Shown: piece after piece, positions 1-5,512 of the stretch
How the letters are laid out: the number at the start of each line of letters is the position of its first letter
How positions within the stretch are numbered: the first letter of the stretch is position 1
Source of the DNA: Paracoccaceae bacterium
GTDB lineage: Bacteria > Pseudomonadota > Alphaproteobacteria > Rhodobacterales > Rhodobacteraceae
Assembly (NCBI GenBank): GCA_026997055.1
Contig: JALWJU010000148.1
Span: 1 to 7,081 of the forward strand
DNA: 7,081 bases
Reading direction: 5' to 3'
Program-made: the position numbers and the translations under genes
Notes under the pieces: generated by a model
Told to the model about the DNA's origin: nothing
The model's database searches: none
The model's input: the letters and a program-made list of their open reading frames with translations, nothing else

Positions 1-2
1 CC

Positions 3-83
3 GAAGCCCAGTCCGAGCAGCGAAGGGCGCTGGCAATCTACCGCTCGGCGCTCACCGTGCTGCGCACCAGCATCGGCCGGTAA
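3..83 (+). CDS. flgB: FlgB, flagellar proximal rod protein, C-terminal end only
   Basis: This is an open frame from the left edge to a TAA stop at 81-83, giving the last 26 residues of a protein whose start lies outside the window. The tail (EAQSEQRRALAIYRSALTVL, then RTSIGR) is an amphipathic helix of the kind that ends FlgB, where the C-terminal coiled segment packs against other rod subunits. The assignment rests mainly on position: flgB normally sits directly before flgC, and here the stop is 19 bases from the flgC start. FlgB forms the part of the periplasmic rod nearest the MS ring. So short a fragment cannot be named from sequence alone. Confidence 0.72.
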   Translation, partial: EAQSEQRRALAIYRSALTVLRTSIGR

Positions 84-102
84 CGGAAAACGGGAGGACA
101 AG

Positions 103-495
103 ATGAGCGATTTCCGCACCGCCCTCGCCGCCGCCTCTTCCGGAATGCAGGCCCAGGCCGCCCGCCTGCGCTTCGTCTCCGAGAATATCGCCAATGCCGA
201 CACCCCCGGCTACCGACGCAAGATCGTGCCCTTCGAGGCCCTGGTCGAGGGCGGCCGTCCCACCGGAGAGGTCACCCTTGGCCGGGTCATCCTGGACCGA
301 AGCGAACTGACCGCCATCTACGACCCGTCCCACCCGCTGGCGAATCAGCTCGGCTACTACGACGGGTCGAATGTCGATCTGGTCATCGAACTCGCCGACG
401 CGCGCGAGGCGCAACGCAGCTATGAGGCGAACCTCAAGATGTTCGATCAGACGCGGCAAATGTCGCGCGCCCTGCTCGAACTGCTACGCAGATAG
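103..495 (+). CDS. flgC: FlgC, flagellar basal-body rod protein
   Basis: This 130-residue protein has the usual length for FlgC. The N-terminus carries the rod/hook family signature: a helix rich in Ala and Gln, then ENIANADTPGYRRK at residues 27-40. The C-terminus has the matching helix with the SNVDLVIELADAREAQRSYE motif and the Tyr-Glu-Ala-Asn sequence typical of FlgC. The two terminal helices form the coiled-coil core of the rod. FlgC is a proximal rod subunit exported through the flagellar type III apparatus, so it has no cleaved signal peptide. A GGGAGG ribosome-binding site at 92-97, five bases before the ATG, supports this start. It lies between flgB and fliE in the same operon. I see nothing abnormal in it. 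Confidence 0.97.
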   Translation: MSDFRTALAAASSGMQAQAARLRFVSENIANADTPGYRRKIVPFEALVEGGRPTGEVTLGRVILDRSELTAIYDPSHPLANQLGYYDGSNVDLVIELADAREAQRSYEANLKMFDQTRQMSRALLELLRR

Positions 496-506
496 GAGTA
501 TTCGGA

Positions 507-797
507 ATGGATATCAGATCCTCTCTCGCTGCCCAGCAATATGCGGCAACCCGTCCGGCGACAGCGCCGAAGGCACAGCCGGACGGCCCCGGCGAAGCGC
601 TGGCCAGAGTGGCCGGAGACTTCGCCGAGACCCTGCGCAAGGGCGAGGAAACCGCCATGGCCGCCATGGTCGGAGACGCAGACCCCAATGCCCTGGTACA
701 AGCCCTGGCCCAGACCGAACTGGCGGTGGAGACCGCCGTGACCGTGCGCGACAAGGTGGTCGAAGCCTACCAGGAAATTCTCCGGATGCCGGTGTAA
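507..797 (+). CDS. fliE: FliE, flagellar hook-basal body complex protein (MS-ring/rod adaptor)
   Basis: This 96-residue protein is close to the usual FliE length of about 100. The N-terminal third is Ala/Pro-rich and low in structure. The rest is helical, with the FliE-type pattern of a segment around FAETLRKGEETAMAAM followed by QALAQTELAVETAVTVRDKV and YQEILRMPV at the end, corresponding to the conserved 'vRdKvv.AYqEImrM.v' tail. FliE joins the rod to the MS ring and is among the first rod substrates exported. An AGGAG at 494-498, overlapping the flgC stop codon, lies eight bases before the ATG and fixes the start. The flgC-fliE order is classical. The next gene, fliQ, begins one base after this stop. 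Confidence 0.94.
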   Translation: MDIRSSLAAQQYAATRPATAPKAQPDGPGEALARVAGDFAETLRKGEETAMAAMVGDADPNALVQALAQTELAVETAVTVRDKVVEAYQEILRMPV

Positions 798-798
798 C

Positions 799-1065
799 AT
801 GGACCAGGTCGTCTTCTTCGATACGCTGCGCGAAGGGCTCTGGGGCGCGGTGAAGCTCTCCGCCCCGATCCTGACCGTCGCCCTCGTTGCCGGCCTGGTC
901 GTGGGCCTGTTTCAGGCGCTGACCTCGATCCAGGAGATGACCCTGACCTTCGTGCCGAAACTGGCGGCGATCCTCGCCGTTTTCTGGGTATCGATGAGTT
1001 ACATGACCTCGACCCTGGTCAGCTTCTTCCAGGGCACGATCATCCCCCTGATTGCCGGAGGATAG
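799..1065 (+). CDS. fliQ: FliQ, flagellar export-gate membrane protein
   Basis: This 88-residue protein is the usual FliQ size and has two hydrophobic segments at about residues 20-40 and 55-75. They are joined by the family's most conserved stretch, QALTSIQEMTLTFVPK at 39-54. FliQ assembles with FliP and FliR into the helical export gate of the flagellar type III secretion system, in the inner membrane within the MS ring. The start ATG is one base after the fliE stop and I see no good ribosome-binding site just before it, so translation is probably coupled to fliE. It lies here between fliE and flgF, away from any fliP or fliR in this window. The type III secretion homologue SctS is an alternative in principle, but the flagellar context excludes it. 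Confidence 0.96.
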   Translation: MDQVVFFDTLREGLWGAVKLSAPILTVALVAGLVVGLFQALTSIQEMTLTFVPKLAAILAVFWVSMSYMTSTLVSFFQGTIIPLIAGG

Positions 1066-1075
1066 GGAGCGCGAA

Positions 1076-1795
1076 ATGGACAACAGCGGATATGTCACCC
1101 TAACCCGCCAGTCCGGCCTGCTGCGAGAAATGCAGGTCGTGGCCAATAATATCGCCAACATGTCCACCACCGGCTTCCGCAGGGAAGGCGTGGTCTTCGC
1201 CGAATATGTCAAGGCATTGGAGGCCGCCCCGTCGCTCTCCATGGCTCTGGGCGATGCACGCGTAACCAGCCTGGAGCAAGGCACCCTCACTCAGACCGGT
1301 GGTACCTTCGACTTCGCCATCGAGGGGGAGGGCTTTTTCATGCTCGAGGGGCCCGACGGGCCGCTGCTGACAAGGGCCGGGGCCTTCCTGCCCTCGGAGA
1401 CCGGGGAACTGGTCACCGCCGACGGGATGCGCCTGCTCGATTCCGGCGGTGCGCCGATCTTCGTACCGCCCGACGCCCGGTCGGTCAGCCTTTCGGCGGA
1501 TGGCACTCTTTCGGCTGACGGCCGCCCGCTGACCGAAATCGGCCTCTTCCTGCCCAGCGACCCCAATGACCTGACCCACCGCGACGGCATACGCTTCGCC
1601 GTCCCCGGCGGCACCGAACCGGCCCTCGGTACGGCCTCCCTCCTGCAGGGCTACCTGGAGCATTCGAACGTGAATCCGGTTGCCGAAATCAGCCGCATGA
1701 TCGAAGTCCAGCGCGCCTATGAAATGGGTCAGCAGTTCCTGTCGAGAGAAGACGAACGCATCCGCAACATGATCCGCAGCATGGGCCAGACATAA
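1076..1795 (+). CDS. flgF: FlgF, flagellar proximal rod protein
   Basis: I chose the ATG at 1076, which gives 239 residues, the usual FlgF length. A TTG at 1052 would add eight residues that overlap the end of fliQ. The ATG has GGGAG at 1065-1069 six bases upstream and gives the expected FlgF N-terminus beginning MDNSGYVTLTRQ. The rod/hook signature NNIANMSTTGFRR follows at residues 24-36. The middle has the FlgE/F/G domain pattern with GTLTQTGGTFDFAIEGEGFF, and the C-terminus has the paired helix with YLEHSNVNPVAEISRMIEVQ. FlgF is a rod subunit exported by the type III system. flgG follows after 13 bases. The main rival would be FlgG, but the shorter length, the N-terminus and the presence of a clearer FlgG next door argue for FlgF. 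Confidence 0.94.
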   Translation: MDNSGYVTLTRQSGLLREMQVVANNIANMSTTGFRREGVVFAEYVKALEAAPSLSMALGDARVTSLEQGTLTQTGGTFDFAIEGEGFFMLEGPDGPLLTRAGAFLPSETGELVTADGMRLLDSGGAPIFVPPDARSVSLSADGTLSADGRPLTEIGLFLPSDPNDLTHRDGIRFAVPGGTEPALGTASLLQGYLEHSNVNPVAEISRMIEVQRAYEMGQQFLSREDERIRNMIRSMGQT

Positions 1796-1808
1796 ACAGG
1801 AGACAGAC

Positions 1809-2594
1809 ATGCGCGCACTCAGTATCGCGGCAACCGGAATGCTGGCCCAGCAAATGCGGGTCGAAACCATTTCCAATAACCTCGCCAACATGTCCACCAC
1901 CGGCTATAATGCCCGCCGGGCCGAATTCGCCGATCTGCACTACCAGCAGGCTACCCGTGCCGGCACCGTGAATGCCGCCGACGGTACGATCCTGCCGACC
2001 GGAGTACAGCTCGGCCTCGGAGTGCGACCGGCGGCGGTGACCATGATGGTGGCCCAGGGCAGCCTTGCGCAGACTGGCGGGGAGCTGGACCTGGCGATCG
2101 AGGGCAAGGGCTACCTCGAGGTCACCCTGCCCTCGGGCACCTCCGCCTATACCCGGGATGGCGGCCTGAAACTCACCGGGGACGGGCTGATCGTCACCTC
2201 CGAGGGCTACCCGGTGGTACCCGAGATCACCATCCCCTCCGATGCCCGCTCGATCTCGATCAATGCCCAGGGCGAGGTCTATGCCTATTTCGTCGATCAG
2301 GTGGAGCCCGAACTGATCGGCGCCTTCACCCTCGCCGGCTTCACCAATGACAAGGGACTCGAGGCAATCGGCTCCAATATGTTCGTCGAAACCGCTGCCT
2401 CCGGCCCGGCACTGGTGGCCGAGCCAGGCCAGGACGGGCTGGGCACCCTGCGCCAGGGATATCTTGAAAACAGTTCGGTCGATGCGGTCCGCGAGATCAC
2501 AGAGCTGATCGAGGCACAGCGCGGCTACGAACTCAACTCCAAGGTCATCACCGCCGCCGACCAGATGCTCGCGGCCATGACACAGGTGCGCTGA
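1809..2594 (+). CDS. flgG: FlgG, flagellar distal rod protein
   Basis: This 261-residue protein matches the standard FlgG length. It begins MRALSIAATGMLAQQMRVET, the hallmark FlgG N-terminus, followed by NNLANMSTTGYNARR at 23-37. The central part contains GSLAQTGGELDLAIEGKGYL, Tyr-Thr-Arg-Asp-Gly and the DGLIVTSEGYPVVPEITIP region. The C-terminus has QGYLENSSVDAVREITELIE and the AQRGYELNSKVITAADQML helix. FlgG polymerises into the distal rod that crosses the P and L rings. An AGGAGA at 1798-1803 precedes the ATG at a normal distance. The stop codon overlaps the flgA start by one base (TGATG), so the two are probably translationally coupled. The gene looks intact and functional. Confidence 0.98.
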   Translation: MRALSIAATGMLAQQMRVETISNNLANMSTTGYNARRAEFADLHYQQATRAGTVNAADGTILPTGVQLGLGVRPAAVTMMVAQGSLAQTGGELDLAIEGKGYLEVTLPSGTSAYTRDGGLKLTGDGLIVTSEGYPVVPEITIPSDARSISINAQGEVYAYFVDQVEPELIGAFTLAGFTNDKGLEAIGSNMFVETAASGPALVAEPGQDGLGTLRQGYLENSSVDAVREITELIEAQRGYELNSKVITAADQMLAAMTQVR

Positions 2595-3034
2595 TGAGAA
2601 CACTCTGCCTGTTTTTCCTCCTGTTTCTGGCGCCCCTGCCCGCCCTGGCGCAAACGGTCGTGGCCACCCGCACGATCCGCCCGCAGACCATCCTGACCGC
2701 AACCGATATCAAACTGATCGAACAAAGCGTGGCCGGCACCCATACCGCGCTGGACGAAGTGATCGGCATGGAGGCACGCGTCGTACTCTATCCCGGGCGC
2801 CCGATCCGGATCGACGACATCGGCCCGCCCGCCCTGGTCGAGCGCAACCAGATCGTTACCCTGATCTACTCCGCCGGTGGGCTGACCATCGCCACCGATG
2901 CTCGCTCGCTGGGTCGTGGCGGAGTCGGCGACCGCCTGCGGGTGATGAACCTGTCGTCCCGCAATACCGTCTCCGGCTGGATTCTGGCCGATGGCAGCGT
3001 TTCGGTCTCCCCGCCCTCTCTTCCGCTCCAATAA
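2594..3034 (+). CDS. flgA: FlgA, P-ring assembly chaperone (periplasmic)
   Basis: This 146-residue protein begins with a classical Sec signal peptide: a positive start, a Leu/Phe-rich core at residues 4-15 and a likely cut after Ala-Leu-Ala19. The mature part holds a SAF-type domain at about 22-82 (TRTIRPQTILTATDIKL, then GMEARVVLYPGRPIRIDDI). A C-terminal beta domain has LRVMNLSSRNTVSGWI, the motif that marks FlgA. FlgA is a periplasmic chaperone that helps FlgI form the P ring. The protein is shorter than the enterobacterial form of about 219 residues and corresponds to the short alphaproteobacterial type. The ATG overlaps the flgG stop and lacks a strong ribosome-binding site of its own. 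flgI, its client, is not in this window. Confidence 0.94.
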   Translation: MRTLCLFFLLFLAPLPALAQTVVATRTIRPQTILTATDIKLIEQSVAGTHTALDEVIGMEARVVLYPGRPIRIDDIGPPALVERNQIVTLIYSAGGLTIATDARSLGRGGVGDRLRVMNLSSRNTVSGWILADGSVSVSPPSLPLQ

Positions 3035-3044
3035 AGGAAATCCC

Positions 3045-3770
3045 ATGCGTGCTCTCAGCATCTTTCTCGTCCTTGCCCTGCTTACCGCGGCCTGTTCTCG
3101 GCTTGACCAGGTAGGCCGGGCCCCCGCCCTGTCTCCCATCAACCAGGGAGCGGAATATGAGGCCATGGCCATTGCCGGGGGCCTGCCCGAAGAAAACACC
3201 AGCACCCGCCCTTCAGACCGGGCCTCTCTCTGGAGCCGGGATCGCGCCTCGCTTCTGGGGGACCACCGGGCGCAGCAGGCCGGAGACATCCTCACCGTGG
3301 TCATCGAGATCAATGACAAGGCCGAGATATCCAATTCATCGAAGCGCGGGCGCAGCGGCTCGGAAACCATGGGGATCAAGTCCTTTTTCGGCGCACCGGA
3401 CGCGCTCTCCCAATCTGCCGGCATCAGCCTGGACCCGGCCGTTTCCACCAGCTCCACCTCGGCTTCCTCCGGCGATGGCCAGGTGAAGCGCAACGAAAAG
3501 CTTACCTTGCGCATCGCCGCAACCGTGGTCGGCGTACTGGATAACGGCGTACTCCAGATTCAGGGCAGTCAGGAGGTGCGGGTGAATTACGAACTGCGCG
3601 AATTGCTGGTCACCGGTTTCGTCCGCCCCGAGGACATTTCCCGCCAGAACGAGATCCCCTATGACAAGATAGCCTCGGCGCGCATTTCCTATGGCGGCCG
3701 CGGGCAGATCTCCGATGTCCAGCAGCCGCGTTACGGCCAGCAGATTCTCGATATCGTTCTGCCGTTCTGA
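3045..3770 (+). CDS. flgH: FlgH, flagellar L-ring lipoprotein
   Basis: I chose the ATG at 3045, giving 241 residues. It has AAGGAA at 3034-3039 just upstream and yields a proper lipoprotein signal, MRALSIFLVLALLTAAC, with Cys17 as the lipidated residue. An upstream in-frame start at 2991 would overlap flgA and bury the signal. The mature protein shows FlgH hallmarks: SLWSRDRASLLGDHRAQQAG with GDILTVVIEINDKAEISNSS, a Ser-rich middle, and the conserved C-terminal block from GVLDNGVLQIQGSQEVRVNY through RPEDISRQNEIPYDKIASAR and SYGGRGQISDVQQPRYGQQ to the terminal Phe. FlgH forms the outer-membrane L ring around the rod. The residue at lipobox -3 is Thr rather than Leu, a tolerated variation. Confidence 0.97.
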   Translation: MRALSIFLVLALLTAACSRLDQVGRAPALSPINQGAEYEAMAIAGGLPEENTSTRPSDRASLWSRDRASLLGDHRAQQAGDILTVVIEINDKAEISNSSKRGRSGSETMGIKSFFGAPDALSQSAGISLDPAVSTSSTSASSGDGQVKRNEKLTLRIAATVVGVLDNGVLQIQGSQEVRVNYELRELLVTGFVRPEDISRQNEIPYDKIASARISYGGRGQISDVQQPRYGQQILDIVLPF

Positions 3771-3780
3771 GGAGGGCCGC

Positions 3781-4284
3781 GTGGGCAAGATACTTCCCAT
3801 CCTTCTGGCCCTGATCGGGCTGGGAGCGGGGATCGGGGCCGGCATCGCCCTGCGCCCTGCGCCCCCGGTCGAAGTCACGGCCACAGAAGCGGATTGCGAA
3901 ACCGATTGCGCCGAGGTCGCAGGCACCGCCGAAGGATCCGAGACATCGGATGAAATACCCGGCAGCGAGTTCATAAAGATGAACAACCAGTTCGTGGTAC
4001 CGATCGTGAGCGATGACAAGGTCACCGCATTGGTGGTCATGTCCCTCAGCCTCGAACTGGAAACCGGCAGCGCCCAGATTTTCTACCAGCGCGAACCGAA
4101 GCTGCGCGATGCCTTCCTTCAAGTCATGTTCGATCACGCAAATTCCGGGGGATTCGACGGCATCTTCACGAAAGGGCGAAAAATGGACAGCCTGCGCATG
4201 GCCCTTCTGGAAATGGCCCGCAAGGTCATGGGGGACCCGGTCAGGGATGTCCTGATCACCGATATCCTGCGCCAGGACAGCTGA
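3781..4284 (+). CDS. fliL: FliL-family flagellar basal body-associated protein
   Basis: I chose the GTG at 3781 because GAGGAGG at 3769-3775 precedes it and the resulting N-terminus (VGKILPILLALIGLGAGIGA) gives a short cytoplasmic start and one membrane helix at about residues 4-24. An earlier in-frame start would run back into flgH. The 167-residue protein then has an acidic linker (about 30-60) with two cysteines, C39 and C43. A periplasmic FliL domain follows, with NQFVVPIVSDDKVTALVVMS and FLQVMFDHANSGGFDGIFTK, ending in RDVLITDILRQDS. FliL surrounds and supports the stator units of the motor. The position directly after flgH and the end of the open flagellar gene run fit this role. Which paralogue it is, if the genome has more than one, cannot be seen here. 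Confidence 0.88.
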   Translation: MGKILPILLALIGLGAGIGAGIALRPAPPVEVTATEADCETDCAEVAGTAEGSETSDEIPGSEFIKMNNQFVVPIVSDDKVTALVVMSLSLELETGSAQIFYQREPKLRDAFLQVMFDHANSGGFDGIFTKGRKMDSLRMALLEMARKVMGDPVRDVLITDILRQDS

Positions 4285-4285
4285 A

Positions 4286-4302
4286 GGCCTCAGCCGCAGG
4301 CC
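4286..4302 (+). terminator. Possible weak hairpin after fliL
   Basis: Two bases after the fliL stop, GGCCT at 4286-4290 can pair with AGGCC at 4298-4302 around a seven-base loop. The stem is only five pairs long and no T-run follows, so it is a weak candidate for the end of the flagellar transcript. No better hairpin is apparent near the fliL end. Confidence 0.25.
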
Positions 4303-4349
4303 CCGTGATCTCTTATGGTATATCTGGCAATCGTATTTCTCGGAAGTGT

Positions 4350-4593
4350 GAGCGGCCCATCTTGTCGCGACCGGCACAGGGCATTCGCGATAGTGGCAAG
4401 CCTTCGTACAACGGCCACGATTCTTCTCTTGTGCGTTGCACACAGGCGGTCAACGAAAGCCTTCAGAACCGGATTGTCGTTGCTTGCGACCAAGGCTGCC
4501 CGAGCAAGTGCCCTCTGCCGCCGACAGCGCGTTTGCCGCCGCTGTCACGGGCAATGACCGTCACGCCTCACTCCGCTTCCCCGCCCCGATCGG
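4350..4593 (-). pseudogene. IS110-family transposase, decayed C-terminal remnant
   Basis: On the minus strand three short frames read in series like the C-terminal domain of an IS110/IS116 transposase. The first (about 4593-4564) gives PIGAGKRSEA and then stops. The second (about 4566-4514) gives GVTVIARDSGGKRAVGGR, matching the family's 'GvAPiarDSG...GGR' motif. The third (about 4511-4362) gives ALARAALVASNDNPVLKAF, then VDRL and, after a short gap, VVRRLATIANALCRSRQ, matching the 'aLyMAALvA..NPvLkaF...RL' and 'RkLltI.NA' motifs. Frame changes near 4565 and 4512 and the apparent loss of about four residues after GGR show it is not functional. The N-terminal catalytic DEDD domain is not recognisable. 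IS110 elements lack clear terminal inverted repeats, so the element's ends cannot be set. The family match is from memory of conserved motifs. Confidence 0.75.
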
Positions 4594-4849
4594 CCGTATT
4601 CGACCGCTCGAGACGATGACGAAAGACGGTACCGGCTCGCTTGCAGATATGGACAATCCACGAGCCATGCCTGGCCCTGTCGGCCGTCTCGGCAAGGTCG
4701 CTGGCGGGGGCAACATGACAAAGTCAGGATACAGAAGGCGCAGAGCTATCAATCCCACACTCCTCACTGCCGTGCAGGCGCGAAATATCAGGAAGTTTCT
4801 GCAGCCGGATGGGACAGACTCCCTTCCATGAGGCAGAAGACCTCCGGGC
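4594..4849. other. Non-coding stretch, no recognised content
   Basis: Between the IS110 remnant and the end of the HD gene I see no convincing gene. Open frames exist on both strands but have no ribosome-binding site, no recognised motif and an amino-acid make-up (many Arg, Pro and Ser) typical of chance frames in GC-rich DNA. It may be more decayed transposase, since the minus-strand frame ending at 4561 runs through it without a stop, but I could not recognise family motifs upstream of about 4593. I see no RNA gene and no good terminator for the converging genes. Confidence 0.5.
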
Positions 4850-5440
4850 CTACAGCGCATCAAGCAATTCCCGATGGCGGGCGATGAAGTCCCGACGCAC
4901 CTCCACCGGCGGGCGCAGCAGCACCGAAAGCCCCTTGATCATCGCCATATCCGGCGTGCCGAAAAAGCGATCGCTCTCCTCCGCGCTGAAGCCTGCGATC
5001 TGGGTCGCCTCCAGCCAGGCACTGATGCGATCGGCCTTCTTGATCGCCTTCTTGACCGCCGCAGGCACCTGCGCGGGCAGGCCGAAACGGATATGGATCG
5101 CCGCCTGCAAACGCTCGTCCAGCGCTCCATATCCAGGCCCCACCGCGGCCTTGACCGGCGAGATCATGTCTCCGATTACATATTCCGGCGCATCGTGCAG
5201 CAGCGCCGCCAGTCGCCATTTCGCCGGAGCGCGCGGATTCAGTCGCCCGTAGAGCGCCTCGACCAGCAGCGAATGCTCGGCCACCGAATAAGGCCAGTCG
5301 CCGCGCGTCTGCCCGTTCCAGCGGGCGACGAAGGCCAGCCCGTGGGCGATGTCTTCGATCTCGATATCCACCGGGGTCGGATCCAGCAGGTCGAGCCTGC
5401 GCCCGGACAGCATCCTTTGCCATGCGCGTGGTTGCTTCAC
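4850..5440 (-). CDS. HD-domain phosphohydrolase, YfbR-like
   Basis: I chose the GTG at 5440-5438, giving 196 residues. It has AGGGA five bases upstream, and the resulting start (VKQPRAWQRMLSGRRLDLLD) resembles remembered alphaproteobacterial homologues. An ATG at 5413 is the alternative, and longer versions would run into ahcY. The HD metal site is complete: H56 (VAEHS), H82-D83 (LLHDAPE) and D137 (KKADRI). R40-W41, E86 and D91 sit at spacings like those of R18-W19, E72 and D77 in E. coli YfbR, which cleaves 5'-deoxynucleoside monophosphates. A nucleotidase role is therefore plausible, but the substrate is inferred. The protein is cytoplasmic, with no signal or membrane segment. It is divergent from ahcY across 72 bases and convergent with the flagellar operon. 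Confidence 0.85.
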   Translation of the reverse strand: MKQPRAWQRMLSGRRLDLLDPTPVDIEIEDIAHGLAFVARWNGQTRGDWPYSVAEHSLLVEALYGRLNPRAPAKWRLAALLHDAPEYVIGDMISPVKAAVGPGYGALDERLQAAIHIRFGLPAQVPAAVKKAIKKADRISAWLEATQIAGFSAEESDRFFGTPDMAMIKGLSVLLRPPVEVRRDFIARHRELLDAL

Positions 5441-5512
5441 CCTGTTCCCTTCATTGCGTCTTAACCCAGGCGGTGATAGGCAGCGGTCAGCCAACTTACA
5501 AGGAATCTGGAC
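5441..5512. promoter_or_regulatory. Shared divergent upstream region of the HD gene and ahcY
   Basis: These 72 bases separate two GTG starts facing away from each other, so they must hold the promoters for both genes unless a promoter lies inside a coding region. The ahcY ribosome-binding site AAGGA is at 5500-5504, eight bases before its GTG, and the HD gene site (AGGGA on the minus strand) is at 5446-5450. I could not pick out a convincing -35/-10 pair on either strand. The region does not show the conserved core of the SAH riboswitch that precedes ahcY in some other bacteria. Confidence 0.55.

Noticed and set aside
1052..1075. TTG at 1052 as the flgF start
   Set aside because: It would overlap fliQ and add eight charged residues not expected in FlgF. 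The ATG at 1076 has a proper ribosome-binding site and the expected N-terminus.
1689..2702. Long minus-strand open frame of 337 codons opposite flgG
   Set aside because: It is the shadow of flgG and its neighbours, with no ribosome-binding logic and no family motifs.
4305..4831. Plus-strand open frames between fliL and the HD gene (for example 4305-4619 and 4436-4831)
   Set aside because: They lack ribosome-binding sites and recognisable motifs, overlap one another in different frames, and lie opposite the transposase remnant. They look like chance frames in GC-rich DNA.
5441..5512. A SAH or SAM riboswitch in the leader of ahcY
   Set aside because: The leader is at most 72 bases including the neighbour's promoter region, and I do not see the conserved core or the pseudoknot pairing expected for these classes.
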